From Candidatus Aminicenantota bacterium (GTDB taxonomy: Bacteria; Acidobacteriota; Aminicenantia; UBA2199), in the NCBI GenBank assembly GCA_029939015.1, contig JAOZTV010000195.1, forward strand, positions 1-6,044: 6,044 nt of DNA. The letters are read 5' to 3'. The notes under the pieces are model-generated. The model was not told the DNA's origin. It did not search any database and worked only from the letters and a program-made list of their open reading frames with translations. The position numbers and the translations under genes were made by a program. This document shows positions 1-6,044 of this stretch, one piece after another. Every line of letters starts with the position of its first letter. Position 1 is the first letter of the stretch.

Positions 1-131
1 AATTTAAACATAAGATTAATAAAATACTCCTTATCTTTATCACTCAAAATAAGATTACCACCTGCTACTCTGGAAATGATATGATAAGAGCTATATTCCT
101 CGCCAACAAAATACCTCCTTACTCGACCCAT
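1..131 (-). CDS. IS200-like (Y1 / REP-associated) transposase, N-terminal part, cut by window edge
   Basis: The frame is open from an ATG at 131-129 to the window edge, giving about 43 residues. The N-terminus reads MGRVRRYFVGEEYSSYHIISR, followed by a Gly-Gly and then DKDKEYF. The pattern YHIISR, short loop, then D-KEYF is the characteristic start of the Transposase_17/RAYT group of HUH single-strand transposases. The catalytic HUH motif and tyrosine would lie beyond the window and cannot be checked. The start is supported by an AGGAGGG ribosome site 4 nt upstream and by a consensus promoter. It lies downstream of the efflux operon on the same strand but has its own promoter, so it is probably an independent insertion or a domesticated RAYT. 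The family call rests on a short N-terminal pattern. Confidence 0.72.
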   Translation of the reverse strand, partial: MGRVRRYFVGEEYSSYHIISRVAGGNLILSDKDKEYFINLMFK

Positions 132-135
132 TTTA

Positions 136-177
136 CCCTCCTAAGATAAAGTATATGCAAAAAAAACTAATTGTCAA
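136..177 (-). promoter_or_regulatory. Sigma-70-type promoter and ribosome site of the transposase gene
   Basis: On the minus strand, TTGACA (177-172) is followed after 16 nt by TATACT (155-150). AGGAGGG (142-136) lies 4 nt before the ATG. The -35 is a perfect consensus match and the -10 differs at one base. The predicted transcription start, near 143, falls right at the ribosome site, so the leader would be very short. The T8 tract (166-159) lies inside the spacer. Confidence 0.6.
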
Positions 178-272
178 TATTTTGTCTCAGGCACAATATA
201 TATTTCTTGCTTTTTTTTGTTCTTTGTCGGTGAATTTTATGAAATTATATTACATTTAGAATTGCTGTAGAA

Positions 273-1463
273 TTATGCTTTTGGCTGACAAAAAACAGTC
301 TTCATCTTTTTTTTTAAAAGAGAAAAACTATTGGAGCTTTTTGTTTTAAGAAACAGTATTGATATTATAAAATAGAATATGCTAAGTGATATTAAATGAA
401 ACATATAATGCCAGAGATATGGGACGGATCCTGAAAGGGTTGTCAATCTGGGGAAGCTGTTTAGGATGGGAGTTGAGGGTAGAAGATATGAGAAATAACG
501 CAGACTATCCGGGAAATTTTCATGAGGATATATATATCCGGATGCCAATAAAGATGGGATGGATATAAAAACCAGTATTTGAAGTACATGAATTCTTTTT
601 GAAAAGAAAAGCCCTAGAAATTGAGAAAAACTGGTCGTTGCTACTGAAAACATGAACAGGTAAACCATTGACCATAAAAGGTTTTGTGAATGAATGCCCA
701 ACACACCATAAAAGATGTAACTTGAAAGAATTAGTAAAACACTCTGGATTGTCATGATTGCCATCAGACGGTAGAGCAGGTATTTGATATGACCACCAGC
801 ATTTGTAATGCTGGATTTCAAAGTACAAAATTCTGACTCTCTTGCCAGTCCCAGAGATGATCCTACCAGCAAACTCTGTTGAATGATCATGATAAAGTAC
901 ATAATCAACATGAAGTGGAAATAGTCCAGCTCAGCATTCCCAATTGGTTTTCCACTGAGCTTTATCGGAATGATCTTTATCAGACGGTCAGGAACAGGGA
1001 AGTATTTCTGCATCATTTTCAGTTTTGACCCTACAAGTAGGGTTCCGATTGTTTTTTTTAATCCAGTAAAAACTGAATTTGCAACGATCAGATTCCGACT
1101 GTCAACGAAGATCTTGACATGAGGAAGTTTTTTCTTCAATGCTTTTGAATAAAAACCTTTCGGGATAAAAACAACCGCATTTGTTCTACCCGCTTTCATC
1201 TCATTCATTGCTACTTCCAGTGTATGACTAACAAGGGTTACTTTTAATTCAGGCGAACTGTCAAGATAGGAAATAATCATTCGAGAAATTGAATTATTTT
1301 CCTGATCCACAACTGTAACTGGATATGCGTTGCCAACTCTGTTGACGTAGATGGATGCAATAAAAAAAAGACCAATGATCTGCAACAATACAAAATAGAC
1401 CATGATGTCCTTTGTGAGGAGTTTTTTAAGTTCTGATTTAACAGATTTAAAGGCGTTTTTCAT
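273..1463 (-). CDS. ABC-2 type transporter permease, YbhR/YbhS-like (second of a pair)
   Basis: Inner-membrane permease subunit of an ABC-type exporter, 396 aa, a normal length for ABC2_membrane_3 proteins. Residues 1-18 form a basic cytoplasmic segment and TM1 is about 22-40. A large periplasmic domain (about 41-180) holds VVDQENNSISR (51-61), the A-VVFIPKGF strand (96-104) and a variable tail. Five further hydrophobic segments lie at about 183-204, 230-253, 262-287, 291-310 and 350-372. The family hallmark SGYIYPHENFPDSLRYFSYLLPSTP spans 308-332 between the last helices. The start is supported by AAGGAGA at 1477-1471, 7 nt upstream, inside the end of the previous permease gene. The 17-nt overlap with that gene suggests translational coupling and 1:1 heterodimer production. 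The lysine-rich C-terminus contains an A9 run. It is the last gene of the operon and no strong terminator follows. The substrate is unknown. Confidence 0.9.
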   Translation of the reverse strand: MKNAFKSVKSELKKLLTKDIMVYFVLLQIIGLFFIASIYVNRVGNAYPVTVVDQENNSISRMIISYLDSSPELKVTLVSHTLEVAMNEMKAGRTNAVVFIPKGFYSKALKKKLPHVKIFVDSRNLIVANSVFTGLKKTIGTLLVGSKLKMMQKYFPVPDRLIKIIPIKLSGKPIGNAELDYFHFMLIMYFIMIIQQSLLVGSSLGLARESEFCTLKSSITNAGGHIKYLLYRLMAIMTIQSVLLILSSYIFYGVLGIHSQNLLWSMVYLFMFSVATTSFSQFLGLFFSKRIHVLQILVFISIPSLLASGYIYPHENFPDSLRYFSYLLPSTPILNSFPRLTTLSGSVPYLWHYMFHLISLSIFYFIISILFLKTKSSNSFSLLKKKMKTVFCQPKA

Positions 1464-2562
1464 TGAAAATTCTCCTTATCATTAGAATAGTTGGTAATAA
1501 GAGTACCGGGACAAATAACCAAAGACGTTCTGCATGAATATGAACCCCGGTGTCATACCATATTTTCAAGGAATTATCCAAAAATTCTGTCAAAGGAACA
1601 ATCATCGCACAAACTTTAATAAATCCAGGAAACATCTTAACCGGCCAAGTAAATCCAGATATGATAAAGCTGATGGCTCCAATAGTAATCATGACTTCTG
1701 TTGTAAAAACCGGTTCTCTGACAATTACAGAGATGAACATCCCGAGAAGAAAGGTCGCCAATGAAAATGGGATATACAGTAGTAGCATTTGGGGGAAAGC
1801 ACCAGTTTGTAATGAGAACCAGGGAAAGAGCAGTCCGTATATGATGAGGAAGGGGATTACCGAAATTATCAGATGCGATATAATCTTGACAAATAGAAAT
1901 GTATATCTTGAAACGCCCTTATATAAAAAGTGGTTACGAAATAATGCTATGGCAGAGAGGACACAGAGAACCAGATATAGGATTGCCATTAACAGCCCAG
2001 GAAGAAAGAATTGTGTGTATTCAAGGTTAGGGTTGAAGAGCTTATGATACTCCACTAGCCCCAGGTTGGACAGAGCTCTGGTTGAATATCCAGATGCCCC
2101 TTTTTTTTTGAAGAAATCACTGAAAAATCGTTTCTGAAGCCAGCCTTCTAGAATTACCATGCTCTTTGCGATGGTACGCCCGGGGAGAAGGAAGTTGAAA
2201 TCTTCGTATATTGTTAATCTTGCCTGCTTTCCCTGATTAATCTTCCGTGAAAAATCCTTTGGAATGACGACAATTCCCCTTACTTTGCCGGAGAGAAAAA
2301 GTTTTTTTCCCTTTTCCATACCCATTATTCTATGTTTAATAGCAATTCCCGGCATTGTATTCATATAGTTTATAATCTCTCTTGAGATTTTTGAACCGTC
2401 CTGGTCAAATACTGCAATCGGCAGATTGACTGGGAATCTGGTCTTTACCAGGATATGACCTATAAACAGACTTATCAGTAATGGAATTACCAATAAGAGC
2501 AATAGGTAGGTCTTTGATTTTAGAGATGTCTTAATTTCTCTGTATATTAGTTTAAACATCAT
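1447..2562 (-). CDS. ABC-2 type transporter permease, YbhS/YbhR-like (first of a pair)
   Basis: Inner-membrane permease, 371 aa, paralogous to the gene that follows it. The N-terminal amphipathic stretch FKLIYREIKTSLKSK precedes TM1 (about 19-38). The periplasmic domain (about 39-183) carries AVFDQDGSKISREIINY (50-66) and G-VVIPKDF (96-104), which align with the same motifs in the partner. Hydrophobic segments follow at about 186-207, 225-247, 256-281, 288-308 and 346-364. SGFTWPVKMFPGF (302-314) followed by IVPLTEF (321-327) is the usual ABC2_membrane_3 signature. The two proteins probably form a heterodimeric core. There is no Walker A, Walker B or LSGGQ motif, so it cannot hydrolyse ATP. 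Two adjacent ATGs (2562 and 2559) are possible starts. Only a weak GAGAA ribosome site is present, and it suits the second ATG slightly better. It starts 31 nt after the adaptor gene, the place where YbhFSR-type operons carry the ATPase. Confidence 0.9.
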   Translation of the reverse strand: MMFKLIYREIKTSLKSKTYLLLLLVIPLLISLFIGHILVKTRFPVNLPIAVFDQDGSKISREIINYMNTMPGIAIKHRIMGMEKGKKLFLSGKVRGIVVIPKDFSRKINQGKQARLTIYEDFNFLLPGRTIAKSMVILEGWLQKRFFSDFFKKKGASGYSTRALSNLGLVEYHKLFNPNLEYTQFFLPGLLMAILYLVLCVLSAIALFRNHFLYKGVSRYTFLFVKIISHLIISVIPFLIIYGLLFPWFSLQTGAFPQMLLLYIPFSLATFLLGMFISVIVREPVFTTEVMITIGAISFIISGFTWPVKMFPGFIKVCAMIVPLTEFLDNSLKIWYDTGVHIHAERLWLFVPVLLLPTILMIRRIFNEKRL

Positions 2563-2593
2563 ATTCTCGATGAATTCACATTAATTTATTTTT

Positions 2594-3535
2594 TTATAAG
2601 AAAATCTTGGCAGTCATTCCAGGACGCAAATTTTTCAGATTTACAGGTATTCTTACACGGACTTCAAATGTTTTGATGTCCCATGAACCTTTTTCCTTTG
2701 TGGATTCATATTTAGCAAAATCAGCCAGTGGTGCAATATAGAAGACTTCCAGGTCAACGATCTTTTCAATTGCTGGAATCTCGATTTTGAGTTTATTTCC
2801 GATTTTCAAGTTTTTAAATTCATCTTCTCTGAGATTGAATATGATGTACTGTTTTTCTTCCAGAAGGGAGATGATTGGGAAGCCTGCTGTGATGATTTCT
2901 CCAACCTGAGAGTTTATCTGCTTGACTAGGCCTGGCTGAGGGGCTGTAATTGAGATCTCATCTAAATAGACCTTTGCCTCGTTTAATTTTTCAGCATAGA
3001 CGTTTACCTTAGATTCCAGCATTTGTATCTGTTCAAACCTTGCACCCTTATGAATCATTTTTTTATAAGCTCTGGCTTTCTCATACTGCTCTTTAGCCAC
3101 ATTCCAACGGAATTCTGCCACTTCTTTTTCCTGTGTGGAGACACCACCTTCCTGATATACTTTCAAAATTCTTTCATAAGTCCGCTGAACAATTTTTAGA
3201 TTTGACTTTGCAATATTGAACTGACGCAAAACCATTTCTTTTTCTTCAGGGCGGGGTCCCTTTTTTGCCATTTTCAACTGGGCTTTTGCTGCATTTAGAG
3301 CGGCCTTTGCCTGGGCAACCTTTGCACGAATCGCTCCGCTTTCAAGTTCAGCCAGTTTTTGTCCAGCGGTTACGTGTTGACCTTCCTTGACTGTTAGAGA
3401 GAGAATTCTGCCGGGAATCTTTGACGCAACATCAACCTCTTCGCATTCAACATAACCCAGACGAAATGATGTTTTTGGCACTGAGCAGCCGGCAATAACC
3501 AGGATTGCGATTAATATGAGTAATTGGTTTTTCAT
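2594..3535 (-). CDS. HlyD/YbhG-like periplasmic adaptor (membrane fusion protein), lipoprotein
   Basis: Periplasmic adaptor linking the permeases to the TolC channel, 313 aa. Residues 1-16 are a lipoprotein signal peptide with lipobox I-A-G-C, the acylated Cys being residue 17. A barrel-sandwich half (VDVASKIPGRILSLTVKEGQ, 34-53) is followed by a long alpha-helical hairpin (about 64-192) and the returning half (ISITAPQPGLVKQINSQVGE, 194-213). A beta-barrel follows, ending in LRPGMTAKI (303-311). Two hinge motifs, GPRPEE (93-98) and GARFEQI (164-170), recur with the spacing seen in YbhG/YhiI-type adaptors, which serve ABC-2 exporters. The start is fixed by GGAGGAA located 8 nt upstream, within the last codons of the tolC-like gene; the intergenic gap is 3 nt. 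YbhG itself has a Sec-type signal, so lipid anchoring is a difference. Function by family; substrate unknown. Confidence 0.9.
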   Translation of the reverse strand: MKNQLLILIAILVIAGCSVPKTSFRLGYVECEEVDVASKIPGRILSLTVKEGQHVTAGQKLAELESGAIRAKVAQAKAALNAAKAQLKMAKKGPRPEEKEMVLRQFNIAKSNLKIVQRTYERILKVYQEGGVSTQEKEVAEFRWNVAKEQYEKARAYKKMIHKGARFEQIQMLESKVNVYAEKLNEAKVYLDEISITAPQPGLVKQINSQVGEIITAGFPIISLLEEKQYIIFNLREDEFKNLKIGNKLKIEIPAIEKIVDLEVFYIAPLADFAKYESTKEKGSWDIKTFEVRVRIPVNLKNLRPGMTAKIFL

Positions 3536-3538
3536 TTT

Positions 3539-4984
3539 TTATTCCTCCAGTTTTTTTATATAATTTTCCAGATTCATGGAAAGTTCATTTAGTTTTAATT
3601 GATAAGACAGGTATTTATAACGGGAAGCCAGATTATTTGTTTCGATTTTCTGTTTAAGCAGGTGTGCATCAATAACCTCCAGTGAAATACCCAATCCCGA
3701 AGAAAATCTGGATTTGGCAAGGGTTAGATTCTCGTCAACCTCCTCAATCCTAACATCATAATTTTTGATCTTATTATTCTCTTTAACAGCTGAAAAATAA
3801 AGTTTATCTCCAAGTTTTTTTAGCAGGCTTGAGACATTTTTTTCGGTTTCGAGTATCTCTTTTTCAAAGAGTTTATTCTTTTTTAACTGATAGATCTTTT
3901 CGCCTCCCGAAAAGAGGTTTAGTTTGACACCCAATCCTACTTTCCACTTGGGGTCAAGTACGGATAAATCGTTCTTTAGAACTTCATACGAGCCAAATGC
4001 AAAAACCTGTGGAAGAAATTTTCCAAGGTCACCCTTTAATTTCTGGTGAGCCAGTTTCTGTCCCAACCGAATTTTTTCAAGGGTACCGTTTTTTTTAATA
4101 ATTGCTCTTTTCCATTTGTCAGCATTTTTTTTCATGGAAATATATGGGATGGTGGTTGACAGCAAAACCGTTTCACTACTCTTTATATTTAACATGTTTT
4201 TTAAAATTAAGCTGGTGGTTTTCAGGTCAGCTTCTGCATTCTGCCTTTTTTCCTTTGCATCAGAGTATGCAACCTTTGCCCTTGTCAACTGATATTTTGC
4301 TATCAGTCCTGCCTGGTACAGGGATCCGGCTCTTTTTACATGTTCCTTTACACCTTTCTCTACCTCTGCATAGATGTTTCTGGTCTCTTCAAGGAGTTTA
4401 TTTAGAAAATATATCCTTACCGTCTCTTCCATAATTTTTTCTCTGGTCAGCAGGAGGTCGTACTCTCCACTGAGGTGCTTAATATTTGCAACTCTATTTA
4501 ATGCCCTGAGTCTGCCGCCCATCCAGATCGGTTGGAGAAAATCAATGGTCATCCTTATAATGTTCTGATCGAGGACCTGCATATTGAGCGATGGAATTGC
4601 CGACTCCCAGCCAGCTTTAATGCTGTTTGTATATGCCGTTTGCTCTGCGTCAGTCAATGGGGTTCCTCTATTGATAATGGTTTGAAGATTCAAGTCAGCA
4701 AGGGTTCCCTTAGTTTCAAGCCCAATCAGCAGAGCTCTTAATGGATCCAGATTTAGCTCGATCGGGTCGTTAAGATGTGTGATGGAAGCTGTGGCATTTA
4801 TTCGGGGAAGATATTGTGACAAGGCCTCTTTTTTTTCAATTTTTAACTGTTGTGTTTTATACAGCTTTGATTTGATATCATGGTTTTCTTTTAGAGAGAT
4901 TCTAATTGCATCTTCGATACTAAGGTCTCTTGTTCCATAAAGAAAACCGGAAAGTATGATTAACAGGATAATTATTTTATTCAT
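3539..4984 (-). CDS. TolC-family outer-membrane efflux channel (OEP)
   Basis: Outer-membrane exit duct of a tripartite exporter, 481 aa, in the normal TolC range. A signal peptide covers about residues 1-17. The first OEP repeat opens with LSIEDAIRISLKENHDI (21-37), then YLPRINATASITH (58-70). The conserved helix start YQAGLIAKYQLTRAKV lies at 223-238. The second repeat contains LPQVFAFGSYE (324-334), a strand pair with LGVKLNLFSGG (351-361), and the diagnostic RFSSGLGISLEVIDA (426-440). A stretch at about 72-145 is longer than in minimal TolC proteins and is probably an enlarged extracellular loop between the first strands. The ATG overlaps the repressor stop as ATGA, with AAGGTG 6 nt upstream (4996-4991), indicating coupled translation. 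With the adaptor and permeases downstream, it very likely serves this system rather than being a general TolC. Confidence 0.93.
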   Translation of the reverse strand: MNKIIILLIILSGFLYGTRDLSIEDAIRISLKENHDIKSKLYKTQQLKIEKKEALSQYLPRINATASITHLNDPIELNLDPLRALLIGLETKGTLADLNLQTIINRGTPLTDAEQTAYTNSIKAGWESAIPSLNMQVLDQNIIRMTIDFLQPIWMGGRLRALNRVANIKHLSGEYDLLLTREKIMEETVRIYFLNKLLEETRNIYAEVEKGVKEHVKRAGSLYQAGLIAKYQLTRAKVAYSDAKEKRQNAEADLKTTSLILKNMLNIKSSETVLLSTTIPYISMKKNADKWKRAIIKKNGTLEKIRLGQKLAHQKLKGDLGKFLPQVFAFGSYEVLKNDLSVLDPKWKVGLGVKLNLFSGGEKIYQLKKNKLFEKEILETEKNVSSLLKKLGDKLYFSAVKENNKIKNYDVRIEEVDENLTLAKSRFSSGLGISLEVIDAHLLKQKIETNNLASRYKYLSYQLKLNELSMNLENYIKKLEE

Positions 4985-5571
4985 TTATTGCACCTTATTC
5001 CTTTTATTATTGTATTTTCAAAAAGATTTAGTGTTTCTTCTTTAATCTGTTTATTTGTTAACTTTGAAGGTGTCAGGACTGCTCTTAAAATAATAGAACT
5101 CCAAAAACCCATAATACCTGAAAAGAAATTTTCATGATCCGGAAAATCAAAAATACCATCCTCTTTTCCCTTGATCAGAATTGATTTACCCAATTTAATG
5201 TACTCGTTAATATTATTAAAAGTGGAATTATTTTCATTTTTAATGGCCATTTTTTTATGGTCAACAAAGAGGATCATAAAGACATCCAGGTTTTTTAATG
5301 AGAGGTCAATACTTTCAGTTACAATGATTCGGAGCATTTCAAGTGGATCAGAAACCTTTTTTAATTTTAATTTTATTCTTTTCAAAACAATTGCAGAAGA
5401 GTACTTATATATGCCTCCAAGTAGCTCCTCTTTGCTTTTGTAATATAGATAAATTGTACCCACAGCGATTTTTGCATTATTAGCAATATCTTTCATTGAT
5501 GTGTCAAAAAACCCAACAGTAGAAAATAGAGTGATTGCACTTTTCAGTATTTTTTTTTGCGTTTCATTCAA
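4981..5571 (-). CDS. TetR/AcrR-family transcriptional repressor, first gene of the efflux operon
   Basis: DNA-binding repressor, probably of its own operon, 196 aa from the start chosen here. The N-terminal domain reads NETQKKILKSAITLF, then a TetR-type helix-turn-helix: TSMKDIANNAKIAVGTIYLYY (25-45) followed by KSKEELL (46-52). The rest is a helical ligand-binding/dimerisation domain of ordinary length with no recognisable specificity motif. No in-frame ATG or GTG lies between the upstream stop and the conserved region. In-frame TTGs occur at 5577 and 5571. I prefer 5571 because the ribosome site AAGGGGGT (5584-5577) then lies 5 nt away, whereas it abuts the 5577 TTG. An A9 tract (5558-5550) a few codons in could slip. 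The stop overlaps the next ATG by 4 nt. A palindromic operator sits on the promoter just upstream, implying autorepression relieved by an exported compound or a related ligand. Confidence 0.9.
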   Translation of the reverse strand: MNETQKKILKSAITLFSTVGFFDTSMKDIANNAKIAVGTIYLYYKSKEELLGGIYKYSSAIVLKRIKLKLKKVSDPLEMLRIIVTESIDLSLKNLDVFMILFVDHKKMAIKNENNSTFNNINEYIKLGKSILIKGKEDGIFDFPDHENFFSGIMGFWSSIILRAVLTPSKLTNKQIKEETLNLFENTIIKGIRCNK

Positions 5572-5576
5572 TTTCA

Positions 5577-5584
5577 ACCCCCTT
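5577..5584 (-). promoter_or_regulatory. Shine-Dalgarno site that decides the TTG start of the repressor gene
   Basis: The minus strand reads AAGGGGGT, pairing over 8 nt with the 16S anti-SD sequence with one G-U wobble. It gives standard spacing (5 nt) to TTG 5571. An out-of-frame ATG at 5567-5565 lies 9 nt away. Confidence 0.6.
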
Positions 5585-5589
5585 TTGGA

Positions 5590-5623
5590 ACTGAACGTCC
5601 GTTCACATGAATGAACGTTCAGT
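5590..5623. promoter_or_regulatory. Probable TetR-family operator: nested and tandem palindromes
   Basis: Plus strand: TGAACG-tc-CGTTCA (5592-5605) is a perfect 6-bp-arm palindrome. TGAACGTTCA (5612-5621) is a second perfect palindrome, centred 18 bp away. The whole 34-bp block is also an inverted repeat, with perfect 9-bp outer arms ACTGAACGT (5590-5598) and ACGTTCAGT (5615-5623) and a TTCA/TGAA inner pair; 14 of 17 positions pair. It covers the predicted transcription start (about 5619-5620) and lies just downstream of the -10 box. Bound repressor would therefore block the polymerase. Two dimers per site are plausible. That the local repressor is the binder is inferred from position and family. 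Confidence 0.82.
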
Positions 5624-5626
5624 CAC

Positions 5627-5654
5627 ATTATACTCAAAATTTTCTTCCTGTCAA
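5627..5654 (-). promoter_or_regulatory. Sigma-70-type promoter of the tetR-tolC-hlyD-permease operon
   Basis: On the minus strand, a perfect TTGACA (5654-5649) and a perfect TATAAT (5632-5627) are separated by 16 nt. Transcription should begin at about A5619 or G5620, giving a leader of roughly 48 nt to the TTG start. Such a strong promoter, directly abutting palindromes, fits an operon held off by a repressor. Confidence 0.85.
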
Positions 5655-5742
5655 GAGAAAACACAAATTATTTAGTCGATGACATTGGTTGCAATAAAGA
5701 AAAGCTTGAAAATTTTAGATATAGGAATCTGTCCGAGAAATT

Positions 5743-5935
5743 TTATCTAAGATCTTTTGATGAACTGAAATTAACCCCATATCTTTTAAGGATTTTAGGT
5801 GAGGCCTTTTGTGCCTGAGTTATTGTCAATCTTATATTTCAATTCTTTCATGTCTGAGATTGACTTTCCATTAATATTTTTAACTATTTGATATGTCAAA
5901 TCCTGATAACCATTTTGGGGACAGGCAAGAATAAT
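5743..5935 (-). pseudogene. Decayed C-terminal remnant of a trypsin-like (S1C/DegP-type) protease with PDZ domain
   Basis: Two collinear minus-strand pieces in different frames resemble the end of S1C-type proteases. From 5935 to about 5813 the frame reads IILACPQNGYQDL, then TYQIVKNINGKSISDMKEL, ending YKIDNNSG. This matches the PDZ pattern of a leucine-rich strand, N-GY-D, then IVK-vNGK-I--mk-L. From 5811, one base shifted, SPKILKRYGVNFSSSKDLR runs to a TAA at 5743. This resembles the terminal ILKRYGI-----S-DL seen in such proteases. Roughly 25-30 residues that normally separate these parts are missing. Upstream in the first frame there are stops at 5938-5936 and further right, and no catalytic domain. 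The call rests on remembered family patterns; short fragments can mislead. Confidence 0.5.
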
Positions 5936-6044
5936 TTAGAATGGAATAAGGGTTTTTGGGAAACCTTATGGTGCAACAGAATTTAGTCTAATCGTCGAAA
6001 GAATCGGTCAACTTAGGTTTAAGTCCAAATTTATTTAATAATAG
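5936..6044. other. Right-edge stretch without a recognisable gene
   Basis: No open frame with a start codon and a ribosome site is present on either strand. The minus strand continues the frame of the protease remnant but is broken by stops and shows no recognisable domain. A plus-strand frame of about 30 codons (5940-6029) has no start and ends in tandem stop codons; it resembles nothing I know. The region is probably eroded sequence continuous with the pseudogene. Confidence 0.4.

Noticed and set aside
176..202. Imperfect inverted repeat (TATATATTGT / ACAAAATATT on the minus strand) followed by a T8 run, as a possible terminator of the operon
   Set aside because: The stem is AT-only with two mismatches. 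The T run is about 10 nt away and coincides with the transposase promoter spacer. It is too weak to call a terminator.
386..828. Other-frame open stretches inside the second permease gene
   Set aside because: They overlap a well-supported permease coding frame and show no domain, signal or ribosome site.
1534..2047. Plus-strand open frames opposite the first permease
   Set aside because: They are antisense shadows of a membrane-protein gene. Their composition is unlike a protein and they have no start context.
4102..4741. Plus-strand open frames opposite the tolC-like gene
   Set aside because: They are antisense to a clear OEP coding frame, with no independent support.
5615..5818. Plus-strand open frame upstream of the repressor, with protein-like text such as EKFYLRSFDELKLTPYLL
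   Set aside because: It has no ATG or GTG start and no ribosome site. It overlaps the operator and promoter and is antisense to the protease remnant. No family is recognised.
5940..6029. Plus-strand frame GKPYGATEFSLIVERIGQLR ending in tandem stops
   Set aside because: About 30 codons with no start or ribosome site and no recognisable family. Chance cannot be excluded.

Overview
The window is AT-rich and carries one compact operon on the minus strand, flanked by mobile-element and decayed-gene material. The organism is a diderm (Gram-negative-type) bacterium, since the operon encodes a TolC-type outer-membrane channel and a lipoprotein periplasmic adaptor. Promoters match the sigma-70 consensus closely and most genes have recognisable Shine-Dalgarno (SD) sites. 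I cannot place it to a phylum with confidence; a spirochaete or another AT-rich non-enteric diderm would fit.

Right to left, in the direction of transcription: positions 5936-6044 hold no recognisable gene. Positions 5743-5935 hold a broken remnant of the C-terminus of a PDZ-containing trypsin-like protease (minus strand). Positions 5590-5654 hold a near-perfect promoter overlapped by nested TGAACG/CGTTCA palindromes, a probable TetR-family operator. The operon follows: TetR/AcrR repressor (4981-5571), TolC-family channel (3539-4984), HlyD/YbhG-like lipoprotein adaptor (2594-3535), and two paralogous ABC-2 permeases (1447-2562 and 273-1463). Junctions are tight: a 4-nt ATGA overlap, a 3-nt gap, a 31-nt gap and a 17-nt overlap. 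After a short intergenic region with its own strong promoter, the left edge cuts the N-terminus of an IS200-like (Y1/REP-associated) transposase.

The genes look like a self-regulated tripartite efflux or export system. The two permeases would form the inner-membrane core, the adaptor would bridge the periplasm, the TolC protein would provide the exit duct, and the repressor would shut off its own operon until an inducer binds. The system resembles E. coli CecR-YbhGFSR, but no ATP-binding (NBD) gene is present in the operon, whose boundaries are visible on both sides. The ATPase must come from elsewhere, or has been lost, or this is an ATPase-less variant. The substrate cannot be read from sequence.
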